The notes beneath the pieces were generated by a model. The model saw nothing but the letters and a program-made list of their open reading frames with translations. It searched no databases and was not told the origin of the DNA. From the NCBI GenBank assembly GCA_964020155.1, contig OZ026566.1, positions 4,516,151-4,580,150 of the forward strand: a stretch of DNA of 64,000 nt, in the 5' to 3' direction. Of this stretch, positions 36,301 through 47,400 are shown piece after piece. Each line of letters begins with the position of its first letter. Positions within the stretch are counted from its first letter, which is position 1. The position numbers were made by a program, and so were the translations under genes. Origin of the DNA: Chondrilla cf. caribensis (Eukaryota > Porifera > Demospongiae > Chondrillida > Chondrillidae).

Positions 36301-39300
36301 TGGTTGCTTCTTGGGGCAATCCACCAGTAGGTAGTACCTCTGGCTCTGAGACTCCAGCAAGGACTGATGAAAGAAGGGCAGTGTGGCGGAGAGCTTTGTG
36401 ATGCCATACACATCACTACACAGCACAGGACCTGCAATGACCCGAGCACTGTAAGCAACACAGACAGTTTCCAGGACATCTGGCAAGGTGTGCATCATTC
36501 CACCCCCAACAACAAGGGCTGGCCGATGGGCTGATTGCTGGTCGAGGTCTACCACAGCTGGCTCCCTATTGGGTACTTCATCAACTTTGTTGCTAGGCTC
36601 TAACTGAGAATCACCTTTGCCCTCTTCACTGGTACAAGGATCGTCCTTGCCCTCTTCACTGGTACAAGGATCGTCCTTGCCCTCTTCACCAGCTAAAAGA
36701 GTTACTTGCACCTTCTCCAAAAGCTCTGGCTCGGATGAGGACAGCTGGACCTTCAGTAGACCCAGGTTTGTCTGCAAGGGCTTGACCAACTCAAGAACCA
36801 TCGGCTGCCATACGCTAAACAACAAAACACAACAGAAATAGGTTACATGGACCACATTCAGTAGAATGAACCAGAAAGAACAAATGTACAACACAAAACT
36901 CACTGATTTTGTGAATTTCGTGATATGATCCATGATCTTGTGAAGCTGGATTTGGTGTCATCCGAGTCATGAACGTGTTGGGGGAGATCTTTGTCTCTTT
37001 CTTCCGGAGACACTGCCTCCCAAAGTGATGGCGGGCGGCACTGGAAGGGGACACCATTTGTGCTCACACTGGTCAGCCACGTGTGGGTGTTGCTAAGCGA
37101 CTTGAAGAACTCCTCCGCAACACAAGAATCATCAACTAGAGTAAGATAAGGTCACCATGACAACAAGAACAAAACTAACTCAGGACCAACCACTCAACAA
37201 AGAGTTTCATGTGGTCTGTGTGTGCAAAGTGCAAATGAATTAAATACAAAATGAAAGTGAGAAATTGAGCCAATTGTGGGAATTATTGGACATGGTGTAG
37301 GACTGTATGGCTTCATCATACAGAGGTTGCGCAATGTCTGGGATGAGACCATCATCACAACCAATACACCACAATCATCACCAACAGAAGAGCTAAGTAC
37401 TATGATGAATTCTGTAGGACACTCGACTAACCCTTGTTGTCTTTGGCTGACTCTGTGTTCCCATCATCCGTTTCTTCTGCTTGGCCTAGCAGCTGAGGGA
37501 CACTAAGGAAATGCAGGGTGTTTCTGGCAGTGTGGACCAGGAGCTGGTTGCCAGTGGAGCAAAACGTGCAGTTCACAACAGAATCCAGTTCCCCGCTCCT
37601 TCCAACCTGGGTCACCTCCTTGATCACTGTCAAGTCCCTCCCAGAGAGGATCCGAACAACCCCACTACTGGTTACTGCGGCCATCAATAAACCTTCTAAT
37701 TCAAAAGGGTCAGCATTGGTTATGGGGTGTTGCAATTGGCAGAGAGATGTAATAGAAGCCTCCGGGCTTTCAGCTGTCTTAGACATTACAGGTGTGCTCG
37801 GGAGACAAGTTACTTGGACATGTGGTGTTTGTGGCCATTTTTCACTAGTTACTTGGAATAGGACAACCTGCCCACCAGCAACCTTGTCCTGGGCATGACA
37901 AGGTGCTGGCTGTTGCACACCAGAAGCAATACTTGGGATGTCTCCTGTGTCCACTGTCTCTTCCTCTCCTCCGGTGTTCGTTCTTGGCTCTTGAGGAGGA
38001 GTATTGTCAGCAAGGTAGTAGAGAACGCTGACAACCACGTACCTCCCCTCACACACAGGGAGGATGTCTTTCACTACCGGTTTCAACCTGTCGGGCGTTG
38101 GGAGGTTGGGACTCGGGAGAGTTGTAACTCGGTGTAGTTTGGACAATTCTCGATATGCCAGAGGAGACCCGTTCTTCTCTAGCTCCATACTCCTCAGCAC
38201 ATGGGATACGACAAGTGGCTTGGAGCCGGACTGTGTGGTCAACGCACAGCCTATCAATACAGCAGGGGACACCACATTCTCTCCAGGTGGTGTTGGTGCA
38301 GTCCTACTGTCAGCTGCTCTTAGCATGCAACAAGAGCTAGTACTGAGTGACATTTCTTCACTTGTGGGGAATGTTCGCTCAGGGACACTGCTGTTACTGT
38401 CTTGGTCGGGAGGCAAATCAGCCAATACCGCCTTTATCCCATTCAGTGCATGCTCCAAATCCTCAACGTCCTTATGTACAGGAAGATCGCTGGAGCTTTT
38501 CACAACCTCGTCAAAATGCACACTATAACTGAGTCCTTCCGGTGACAACTTGATGGGGGCACACACCTCGTGGATGTAAAACTGCTTTCCTACGTCGTAT
38601 ACAGCTACAGTGCCATTTTCCCAGGTCACGCCCACATAGGGACATCCCCATGACGTAGATAACAAAGGGGGCTGCATTGGAACAGTACACAAACATGACA
38701 CACCAGACATTTGAAGTTGTAAGGTTTCAGGGAGCACTTACTTCACCTGCTGGTGAATCCATGGATACAGCAGGTGTTGTTGCCAGGGTAACAGAGAGTG
38801 GTACATTATTGGTCCACTGGCGAGAAACAAAAGGACATTCAGAGAAATGCCTGGTGTGTTCGGACCAGGGTTCGTCTGTAGCTTCCCATGACCGAAGGGA
38901 CTTCTGACACTGGAAACAGGTCACAAGGTCACTGGTTATGTTGTTGAACATGGACTGGTGAAGAGGAGGAAGATGCATCCAGTGAGTTGAAGAATCAAGG
39001 AGACTGACCCCAGGAAAGTGAAACACTCACTGTTGAGTCTTGCTTGGTGTTCTTATAGAAGCCAGCGGCAGCCAGTGTTTGCGGTGTGGCCCATCTATGG
39101 AATAACAGCAAATGATATGTAATATAATATCCAGACAAACAGTAAAGTAAACAAGACAAACACCAAAGTAAACAAGACAAACACTAAAGTAAACAAGACA
39201 AAAGACTCGCTTGTGCTTCTTGTGAGGCCACTCGAGAAGCGTGAGGTGACGAAAAGCTTCCAGTCGATTAAGAGTGTTGGGGAGAGCCATCAGCGTGTCC

Positions 39301-39506
39301 ATACCAATCCTACCACTGTCAACCTGATACAGTTTGTCGCTGTCGCCATCCTCATCCAGCAACATGACCCTTGATAAGAGATGATAGTGGAGGGAGGACT
39401 GGCCTATTCTAGATGTGAGGTCATTGAGTGAGGATTGAAGAGCAGCTAATTCTCCTCTAACAGCAGCAAACTCCCACTGAATGAAAGAAACAGTATTTTA
39501 TGATGG

Positions 39507-39599
<93 letters not shown>

Positions 39600-40299
39600 T
39601 CAAGTAACACGAAGCATGGTACATACGGTGGGTCTTGTGCCTGGGACAGTAGCTTTTCCGTCCTTTATAAACAAGTCAACACTTTCTTTCAAAGACGAAA
39701 GGAAAATTTGCTCTTTGGTAATAGAAAGACCTTTGCTTTCTTCTAGAAGTCTCTCGGCAGTGCACCAGTAGCTCACCGCCTTGACAACATTGGAGAATAC
39801 AATGAGACGATAAATTCCTTTGAAACAAGAGAGTAGTCAACCTACTTTAGACGCTGGGATTTCTATGGTGACTTCTTCAGAGTTGGCACAACGAGGTTGG
39901 AGTAACGAAGGCAGGAATATCACCCCCTCCAGGTCTCTCCTTGCCCCTAAATGCCGCCCATCGGTGGCTACCAGTTTTTGGACGTGGTCGTGGTACACAC
40001 AAGATAAGGGACTCGAGGAAACATCTAGACGTAAGAAAATATCACTAAATACCAGAAAATGCCATAAATTTTGATCTGTATAAGTAGGTCTTGAGTGGAG
40101 GACGAAGAAAACCAAGTCACCAACCTGTATGATAGAGAAGCTTCCGACTGTGAGCATCGTAGACGGAAAGTCGCCCCTCCTTAGTTGAAACTATAACACC
40201 ATCTATGGATGGTACGTATACCAGACCGCTAACTGAGTCTTGGCTACCTGGGAGCCGAAGAACGGTGTTATTGCCTTCGGCCACTTCTGAAGCAGCCAT
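19762..40299 (-). CDS. BIRC6: BIRC6/BRUCE, giant BIR-domain E2/E3 ubiquitin enzyme (multi-exon)
   Basis: About 20.5 kb, over 30 exons; BIRC6 is normally about 4,800 residues. It inhibits caspases and ubiquitinates apoptosis and autophagy factors. N-terminus [13 protein letters not shown] at 40299 starts the beta-propeller-like region. The BIR domain spans about 38800-39260: [28 protein letters not shown], then zinc ligands in [10 protein letters not shown] and [11 protein letters not shown]. Large central exons lie at 37440-38675, 30346-31520 and 25385-27150. The C-terminal UBC domain is in 20485-21345: [30 protein letters not shown], then VCLSVLNTW with the catalytic Cys codon at 20748-20750, and [16 protein letters not shown]. 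The last exon ends [11 protein letters not shown] and UBC key residues are kept, so it should be active. Individual exon borders in the middle are not all resolved. Confidence 0.95.
19981..20075. repeat. Three tandem 30-bp repeats in the last BIRC6 intron
   Basis: Units of the form GTATGAGGTACCAGGGTATG plus GAGTAGTACA or similar, with minor differences. Confidence 0.85.
20140..20245. repeat. ATGACCACC/ATC trinucleotide-based repeat in the last BIRC6 intron
   Basis: Units CACCATCATGAC and CACCACCATGAC alternate over about 105 bp. Intronic. Confidence 0.9.
20815..21035. repeat. 29-bp tandem repeat, about 7 copies, in a BIRC6 intron
   Basis: The unit begins CTCCAGGGGAGTGTGGGGTA and ends GCAATATGC. 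The middle copies are nearly identical and the end copies degenerate. It lies between the two UBC exons. There are no unique spacers, so it is not a CRISPR array. Confidence 0.93.
22550..22640. repeat. 22-bp tandem repeat, about 4 copies, in a BIRC6 intron
   Basis: The unit is GTGTGGTCAGTGTGAGCAAT plus GG, with one copy carrying GAACAAT. Confidence 0.9.
22738..22862. repeat. ACAGTACATAC-type degenerate tandem repeat in a BIRC6 intron
   Basis: Roughly 10-bp units (CAGTACATA, CAGTACACA, CAGTACTCG) over 125 bp, running up to the next exon. Confidence 0.88.
23018..24375. repeat. 18-bp minisatellite, about 75 copies, filling a BIRC6 intron
   Basis: The unit is ACACCACCAGATCCACAC with variants GGTCC for GATCC, CAAGGT for CCAGAT, CGTACC for CACACC and CCCC for CCAC. 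Variants recur in ordered blocks, so there is higher-order structure. The flanking splice sites are placed by alignment to BIRC6: the donor follows the Lys codon at 24414-24416 and the acceptor precedes 22991. The array therefore makes up about 95% of a 1,422-bp intron. The 18-bp period leaves long frames open on both strands; these are not genes. Confidence 0.95.
25226..25305. repeat. 20-bp tandem repeat, 3-4 copies, in a BIRC6 intron
   Basis: Units ACACCACCCTGATGTTTGTG with point variants, upstream of the exon starting near 25330. Confidence 0.88.
27237..27326. repeat. (GT)n microsatellite in a BIRC6 intron
   Basis: About 90 bp of GT with a few GCGT interruptions. Confidence 0.95.
28438..28832. 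repeat. 35-bp tandem repeat, about 11 copies, in a BIRC6 intron
   Basis: The unit contains GACAGCACAGGTGAGTACAG and then GGCAGTGTAGAGG. Each copy carries CAGGTGAGTA, a strong 5' splice-site consensus on the strand opposite to BIRC6. Confidence 0.93.
30000..30295. repeat. About 60-bp AACAAACAAC-rich tandem repeat in a BIRC6 intron
   Basis: Four to five units composed of CACAGTAAACAACAAACTCA, then a GCAGTAAACAAGAAACATAC segment and ACAACAAACAACAAATTCA. The last three units are nearly identical. Confidence 0.9.
31905..32140. repeat. 19-bp tandem repeat, about 12 copies, in a BIRC6 intron
   Basis: The unit is CAGAACATGCAAACCATCA. About every second copy has GTAAG in place of GCAAA, giving a 38-bp higher-order period. 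Confidence 0.93.
32552..32695. repeat. (GGTGAT)n-type repeat in a BIRC6 intron
   Basis: About 145 bp of GATGGTGATGGTGGTGA-type hexamer/trinucleotide repeats. Confidence 0.93.
34795..35140. repeat. 39-bp tandem repeat, about 9 copies, in a BIRC6 intron
   Basis: The unit contains TGTCAACAAGTACCCGCTGT and then ACAGATCTGACAGTGGTAC. The rightmost copies are identical and the leftmost differ in length and bases. Open in several frames because 39 is a multiple of 3. Confidence 0.94.
35570..35782. repeat. TGTACTGCA/TGTATGTAC degenerate repeat in a BIRC6 intron
   Basis: About 210 bp of roughly 9-bp units such as TGTACTGTA, TGTACTGCA and TGTATTGTA, running up to an exon. Confidence 0.9.
36612..36690. 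repeat. 30-bp coding tandem duplication inside a BIRC6 exon
   Basis: 36621-36650 and 36651-36680 are identical 30-bp units, flanked by partial copies. On the coding strand each gives [10 protein letters not shown], an acidic linker repeat, and the frame is preserved. Confidence 0.9.
39510..39600. repeat. (AC)n microsatellite in a BIRC6 intron
   Basis: About 90 bp of AC with a few ATAC interruptions, close to the exon that ends near 39620. Confidence 0.95.
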
Positions 40300-40354
40300 G
40301 CTGAGTCACGTGTGTATCACGCGGCAAACGGGGTTTTCCGAAGTTGTTCGAAAA
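40300..40354. promoter_or_regulatory. Very short BIRC6/FCF1 bidirectional promoter core
   Basis: Only 55 bp separate the BIRC6 and FCF1 start codons. The segment contains TGAGTCACGTG at 40302-40312, an overlap of an AP-1-like TGAGTCA and a CACGTG E-box. Transcription starts for the two genes must overlap or be very close. Factor binding is inferred from motif match alone. Confidence 0.5.
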
Positions 40355-41243
40355 ATGGCAAGTTCTCAAATATTTGATTTGCTCTAGCATAGATATTTGA
40401 GTTCTAGTACTATCACATGCATAGGTAAAAAGACACTACGAACTGTGATTTATTAGTTGCCTTCCTCTTTTTAGCCAAAATCAAAGAAGCAGAAAAGGTT
40501 TGCAGTTGTAAAGAGACTATTGTCCCCCAAGGACGCTAGAATGTAATTTTTTCCCCTTGAAATGTGCAATCAACTACCCTAAACCCGATTTTATTGCAAT
40601 TTTCAGAAAGAAAAACCAAGACCTTGCAAAGAAAAAGAAAGAAAAAGAAGACAAAGAGAAAATCAGCCAAGTGTACGTAGTTATCTATATGCAGCTGATG
40701 TCCTGGTGTGGCTAGTATTGCTGTGACGTCTGATTGCATCTTCCTCTCGTGTTTATTGCACTCAACCTACCCCCACCCCAGACCGCAGTCATCATCAGCC
40801 TTGTTCTTCACTTACAACACTCAGCTTGGACCTCCATATCATGTGCTGGTCGACACTAACTTTATCAACTTTACAATACAGAACAAATTGGATCTCTTCC
40901 AGTCAATGCTTGACTGTCTCTATGCAAAATGTTAGCTGCATGGAAGTAGTTTTGATGCGATGGGCTTGACCATAATGTTGAATATGTTGTGTGCTACTGT
41001 GTAGGTGTCCCTTGCATCACTGACTGTGTGATGGGAGAACTGGAGAAACTTGGTCCCAAGTTTAGAGTGGCACTCAGGTAATGGAGATTGTCTGTTTTGT
41101 ACTCTGTTCTGGTGTGTTTTGACCTGTACACACTCTGAACTGGTAGAATCGCCAAAGACTCGAGAATAGAACGGTTACCGTGTATGCACAAGGGTACTTA
41201 TGCTGATGACTGCATTGTTAACAGAGTAATGCAGGTAGGGCTC

Positions 41244-41321
<78 letters not shown>

Positions 41322-41338
41322 TGTGTGAGTGTGTGTGT

Positions 41339-41376
<38 letters not shown>

Positions 41377-41639
41377 CAGATTCATCTTTGTCCACTTCCA
41401 ATGGTGACAGCACAAATGCTACATTGTGGCAACCTGTGATCGTGATTTGAAGAGACGCATCAGAAAGATTCGCGGGATACCCATCATGTACATCACGCAG
41501 CATCGATACAGCATTGAGAGGATGCCCGATGCTTATGGAGGTGAGGGGGGGGACCTAGTGGAGTGTGGCCATGTACAGCTCAACCGTGTATGTGTGCTCA
41601 CATGTGAATATTTCATTTCCCACAGCACCAAAGATGTAG
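40355..41639 (+). CDS. FCF1: FCF1, PIN-domain small-subunit rRNA processing factor
   Basis: FCF1 acts in the nucleolar SSU processome in early pre-18S cleavage. The spliced protein is M, then [19 protein letters not shown] from the exon at 40475-40542, a Lys-rich exon from 40607, then [39 protein letters not shown] (PIN motif 1, VDTNF), [17 protein letters not shown] (acidic motif), [10 protein letters not shown] (acidic motif), [15 protein letters not shown] and [18 protein letters not shown], ending APKM at 41637. All PIN acidic residues typical of the family are present. Length is about 195 residues, as in other eukaryotes. The first intron seems to follow the ATG directly and to use a GC donor (ATG then GCAAGT), because no GT donor keeps the frame and the family alignment. 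A polyA signal lies at 41728-41733. Confidence 0.93.
41249..41376. repeat. Compound (GT)n(GA)n microsatellite in an FCF1 intron
   Basis: GT run, then about 20 bp of GA, then a longer GT run with GTGA interruptions. Confidence 0.95.
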
Positions 41640-41835
41640 CAACTGACCGTGTACATACATCCATGACCATTGTCACCAATTTCAACATGATGTTATTTTA
41701 TTATAATAAGAGTTTAATTGGATTTATAATAAAATCACAATAATAAGAGCAACATTCCATTAGTATAATATACATAATAAGATCACACACACTTGTATAC
41801 ATGTTATGAGTAATCTATGAGTGGAATCCTAGATG

Positions 41836-43967
41836 TTAATGCTGCACAGGTGGGAGCATCACCATGGAGTCAGATTCCCATCTGCGATTGGTGATGTCAC
41901 TATATTTGGACTTCATCTCTAGTGTCAGCCTCTTGTCGACTGCTGGGATGGGGTCTGTACGAGGAGACCGTTTTGGACTGGCAACATTTCTCTCAGCCAC
42001 TCTCTCAGCTGGGACACTGCTTCGACGTTTCCATGCATTTTGGAAGAAAGAAGAAATGTAACTCAAAGAAAATCGCTTTGAGGATTTATTCTTGCTTGAA
42101 TCTGACACTGTTGTATCAACAAAGGCACTTTGAGGACGTTTTCCTTTCTCCTTTAGTGTTGACTGCCTGTACTGGATGTTGCTTTGATGTGCCAAAGAAG
42201 GAGGTGCTTTCTTAACCAAGGATGGAGTATTTGAGAACACAAAGCTGTGATGTATGGTGTGGTTGTCTGTGAGGCAGTTGGATTTAGGGAGAGCATTTCG
42301 CCCTAGAGGATCCTTCTGATAAGTGGGGAAGTTGCAGGGAATGGGCTGTGGTGTGGACCATCGGTAGGCTGGGTCAGCTGTGTTCAACTTGAGGCAACTT
42401 TCCAAGCGCTCGCGGACACTGGTGAAGGATTCTTCAGATGCAGGATAGCATTGTGAATACCTCTTAATTGAGGGAAATGAGTCTTCTTCAAGGATATCTG
42501 GAGTGGACCTGGTCACTTGACAAGACTCAGATAAATGCCTTCTAGCATACTTGGATCTCTGGGGTGGCTCTTCGCTCTGTGGTACAGGAGTGACAGAGGT
42601 TGAGTTGAAACCACTCGTCCGGCTGTCGTCACCCTGTTCTCTTGCTGGAGACACGCAGGAGCCGCTAACACTGTTAACCAGAGTAGATTGAGAGCAGTTC
42701 TGTGATGTTGTCGTCATCTCCAAATTGACCACATCATCATAGATATCTTCCTCACTCCCATTGGGCGTGTCTGAATCAACAAAGGGGTCACTCCCACTGC
42801 TGCAATCTGAGGAACTGTATTCATTCAAAAAATCATAGTTTGTTGTTGATGACCGTCTTTCCACAAAGCTTTTCCTGGTTGGCCATATTGCCAACAGACT
42901 ACTTGCAGCAGAAGACATGGATGTCGGTGACAGGGACACATAATCGGGTGAATCCGGATTTCGTGGGGTTGGCTTGAACGTCGAGAATGTGATTTCGGGT
43001 ATCTGAACAGACAGCCTGGGTGGCCCCTCTGGGGTTGAGGAACTGTTCTTGACATAGCTAGGTTCGATGTCCACTTCCACTTCAAGTGTTTGCATGTCAG
43101 AAAAATCAGTCTCACTCGCATCATCAAACAAGCTAGCTACGTCTTCTTCAAAGAGTGATAGAGCCGACGAGCAGCTGCTGCCACTGTCAGACAGCATACG
43201 GATAGGTGGCCCAATGTCTTCTTGCTCCGTGTTGTCAGTGACACCATCAGCCAAACACTACAATAAAGTGAATAAGAAGTGCAATCAAAAATATGTGCAT
43301 TGAGTTAAAACTTAAGCTTTGAGACTCACTTCTCCTACAAGCTTGACCCCATCAAGTGGGTGTGATTGGTAATGCTTGATGGCTGACTCTAAACTGGGGA
43401 ATTCCAGGCCCTTCACCTTACACTTTCCATCACAGCCGAGATAGACAGAATGGTTGACCACAGCAGATCCACTCCTGAGATGTGATATAAAAGCTGACCA
43501 ATGTAACCCACTGTACAGGATGTAGTGTGCACATGTGTGTGTTATGACATGCAGGTGTGTGTGTGGGGGGGGGGCAGGGGTGAGTGTGTGTGTGTGTGCG
43601 TGTGTGTGTGCGTGCGTGTGTGTGTGCTTCAAACAACTTTCGCCCATTCATCACGGAATACAAAGGACTCACTTTACAGAAAGTATATAACCATTGGGAC
43701 CTTCAGTGTTGTCTCTAACGACGAATTCCCCGTTTCTTTCCCGATTTCGCAATACGCGACGTGTTTGTTCGTCGTTCATCTTACCGTAATACCAGCTGCG
43801 GGTGGAATTTGGATACAGTTGAATCACGGCATCATTAGGAGGGATACAGAACACGACATTACAAATCAGTCAGTGCTCGTTCGAAACACACGAGACAGCA
43901 CCTGACTAAACACTCACTATTCGTCTTGAATGCTGTACAACCTACTCGAGTATGCAGAAGCTGCCAT
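41836..43967 (-). CDS. SH2-domain adaptor-like protein, family not recognised
   Basis: Proposed exons: 43918-43967, 43673-43795, about 43328-43473, and 41836-43258. The start gives MAASAYSSRLYSIQDEY and runs straight into an SH2 domain: WYYGKMNDEQTRRVL, GEFVVRDNTEG with the phosphotyrosine-binding Arg in FVVRD, GYILSVK, VVNHSVYL and FPSLESAIKHYQSHPL. The exon 1/2 junction is chosen because it restores Tyr-Trp-Tyr-Tyr-Gly at the SH2 start and removes an in-frame TGA. The last exon encodes about 470 residues of Ser/Pro/Asp-rich, probably disordered sequence with several Tyr sites (for example EDIYDDVVN) that could be phosphorylated. Likely a tyrosine-kinase signalling adaptor. I cannot assign a named orthologue. 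Confidence 0.82.
43555..43626. repeat. (GT)n-rich tract in an SH2-gene intron
   Basis: GT repeats flanking a GGGGGGGG run at about 43566. Confidence 0.9.
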
Positions 43968-44456
43968 TACAAACTCCTTCGTCGCGACTTCTTCAAAGAC
44001 AACTATAAGTACGTACCTCTGTCCACGTCTGTCTCTATACTGTCCACGAAGGTGCGAAAGGAACACGGCAATAAGTGAAGATGGATTCGAATTTGCACCA
44101 CTTGTCTCCTCAAACATTCACATCCTTCACACTCCTACGGGCTAAAGATGCGGTGAATTCACATTCTTCCGAATTCATGACGTGCCGAGCCCAAATAGCA
44201 GTGATGCACACAAGAGCTGTAACATCCCAGACCAGACTCCTCGACACTGCTAGGACGCAGTCTGCTTCTGGTATCGCTAGTATTCTATACGAACGCCGAG
44301 ATCACGTGACAACCACCCCGCGGAACAGCTATTACAACATCATCATCAAACATACAATCTTGCTACAATTTCTTGATTCCTTCCCTGAGGTGGAGGGATA
44401 CAAGATGTTAAGAACATCACCACACCACGTCCATTGTACCGCCATGCGCATACTTT
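43968..44456. other. Spacer between the SH2 gene start and the EXO1 stop
   Basis: 489 bp containing the likely SH2-gene promoter. A TCACGTGA palindrome lies at 44302-44309. A plus-strand frame across this region has no recognisable domain and I do not call it. Confidence 0.55.
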
Positions 44457-47400
44457 TTAGTATATTTGCATCTCTCTAGTATACTCGTAAGCTTTGTCTG
44501 TACAGTTGGACCAGAAGAACTCGCCCTCAGTGGTGGCTTGAAACCTCCAGATTGTGCCTTTGAAGGCCTGCAAAGACCTAGTGAAACAAACTAGTTGATG
44601 TAATGATCACAAGCACACAACATGTGTGCTCACATACCAGGTCTTTTCTTTCGGCTGGAATTGGTCAAACCAGCTCTTTCTCGCACTCTGCTTAGGATCT
44701 GCATACCACAAGTCATATACACACACACAGGTGAGGGGTAGCTGCAAAGTGCTGAAGTGAGTGTGGCTCACCGTTGGTGTGACTCTCTCATCTGCTTCAG
44801 TAGTGAGGTCAACAGGGTCAAAGGTCTCCAAATTCACACAGTCTGAGGTGGTATCTCTGTTGTTAGTGGTACTGTCCCAAGTGTCAATAGTTGTCCTATG
44901 ATTGATAACCTCAGTTGTATCCAGAAGACAGGAGCCATCCTGTCCTTCGCTACCACTCAAAGCATGTCCCTCTCTCTTCAGGAGCTCTACCTTCTCCAGG
45001 TACCCTATACCAGTGGATACGAGATCCTCTTGGGACAGGAACCTTTTAGAAGGATTAGAGTCAGCAGGTTGTGGACTTGATGGGCGTCGCTTCAAAATGC
45101 TTGCGCCAACTGGAGTAGTTGGGTTGACCTCGGAGGTAGGAGGGGAGAATTGGAACTGCTGGAGGCTCTTCCTCACGGATGCACCTCCTCTATGTGGTGC
45201 AGGGCCACTGGAGTGCTGAGGAGAGTGCATCACTACCGATGTACTACTCTCAGATGTATTAGCCTTTGTAGATTCCCCTGTTGCACAATGGGGCTGATGT
45301 ATTGCACAATCCATTGTCGACTGCCTATCAGGAGGGGTACTGGAGACTGACAGTTGTCTATCGTCATGTCCACTGCTACCACTGGTAGCATCTGTCCTGT
45401 GTGAACTGTTTTCTGTAGAGGGAACGGCTGGATTCACTGGTGGAGTGTTTCTCTCAAACTTGAGCTGTTTTGCGATAGAAGTCAATCTTGACAGTAGTCT
45501 GTGTTGTGATCCAAGAGGTGTATCTTCATCATCTTCCTCTTTGCAGCTATCACTAGCAAAGAACCTATATATGGATATCCAACAATTATAGACTATACAC
45601 ACACACACAATAAGATTCATACGCACTTTGATACTGTCGCCTTGTTCTGATTCAGAGTCTCAGTACAAACCTGCATTCCTTCCTCCGTGTCCTCACTTCT
45701 ACCAGAGTTGTAGATAATCATGAGTTCATTGTCATCCATTGACTGGTCATTGTTCTCATCAGAAACTACACCATACAATCCACACAGCCATGACCACAGG
45801 ATTAGCCACTGTCAATGTACTGTACCTTGTGTGACATTACCAGGTGGCTTGAATGGCTTGGACGCTTTCTTTGAAGACGAGATGGCTGGAAGCTTGTTGA
45901 TGCCCGCAATCACACCATTCTTACCACCAGGTTGATGAGTCCACACCCTTGATCCCTTTGAGGCAGGGTAAGTTCTTTTTTGAGGTACTGGCTCCTTCAC
46001 AGAGGACACCTTCAAAGACAGGAAGGATAAAATATAGTATTCGATGTACACCAGAAGTATACCTCCATGTGTACACTGGGTGTGTAGTAGTATGTAGGTG
46101 TACATTAGGTGTAATATCAAATCTATTGAAATCTACCATTTACTGGAACCATGGATCACCTCTGGCTTTGATGGGCTGTATTCATTCATGATCTCAAATG
46201 TGATGGGATTGATGTTGCCCCTAGCAAGACCAACAGCCTTACGGGGGGATGCCTCACTAGGCAGCAGTCAAGGAGTATAATGGGAGGTACATTAGGAAGA
46301 TGGGAAAACACTTTTCATGAGGATACGTCCCAGCAAATTCAAACTCAGCAGGATTGACATGGTCAGGAAGAGGGCTCAGTCTGACTTGCTTCTGTATCCG
46401 TGGATCAAACACCAACTGATAGAGAAAAGTATGTTCGGCTCTCTGGAAATCTTGGGTATAGTTCTTTGGAACACTTTTTCCCTTCTGCATCTTCAGATGT
46501 ACAATCACCTGACAAGTACAAATACAGACACAGCTGATAGGTACACGTACAGACAGCTGATAGGTACACGTACAGACCCAGCTGATAGGTACACGTACAG
46601 ACACAGCTGATAGGTACACGTACAGACACAGCTGATAGGTACACGTACAGACCCAGCTGATAGGTACACGTACAGACCCAGCTGATAGGTACACGTACAG
46701 ACCCAGCTGATAGGTACACAACCAGATATAGAATTTCATGAGAGAAAGGATAGAATTGAACCTCGTGCTCACCTTCTGAGGGTCCTTTCCAAATTTCTTC
46801 ATCAGTTTGTTTGCAGTGGACAGTCCCATACCAGGCACAGAGGGGAGGTAGTCACATCCTGACAGGATACACATCTGGCGAAACGAGTCTTCATTGAAAC
46901 CCTTTAATTGATAGAGACAAACAAGGTGTAAGGGAGAACAATCCATCAGCTCTCACACACAGTGACATCCCTCGACAACTTCCTACCTGTAGTTTACCAC
47001 CCTCCACATCACCTAGACGCTCTGAGTCAATCAACAGACCATCCCCAGTATCGCTCATTTTGAACAGCACCTAACACGAACATACAGTATTGTACACACA
47101 ATCAGCTATAGGACACAATGGCAGACTGATTGTGTAGACACAGAGCAGACTGTGACAACAAGCACCTTTTTACAGCCAAACACAAGAAGATCTGAGTCTT
47201 CGGTTATGATTAGATCGGCAATTCCTGATTTGGAGAGGAAGGCCAGCTGAGCGTCTGCTTCGTACGGGGCAACGATGCACTCCACTCCTACACTTCTGCA
47301 TGCCTTGTGGTAGGAATGGATTACCATGTGGATTTTTGGGAATGCAAACACATAATATAACGACTACACACACCTTGATGAAAGCAAGGGCCATCTGTGG

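Noticed and set aside
43796..43917. In-frame TGA upstream of the SH2 domain, considered as a selenocysteine codon or pseudogene break
   Set aside because: An intron with GTGAGT donor and CCACCCGCAG acceptor removes it and gives a continuous Tyr-Trp-Tyr-Tyr-Gly SH2 start.
44075..44479. 134-codon plus-strand frame between the SH2 gene and EXO1
   Set aside because: No recognisable domain or composition bias of a real gene. It overlaps the EXO1 last exon and the SH2-gene promoter region.
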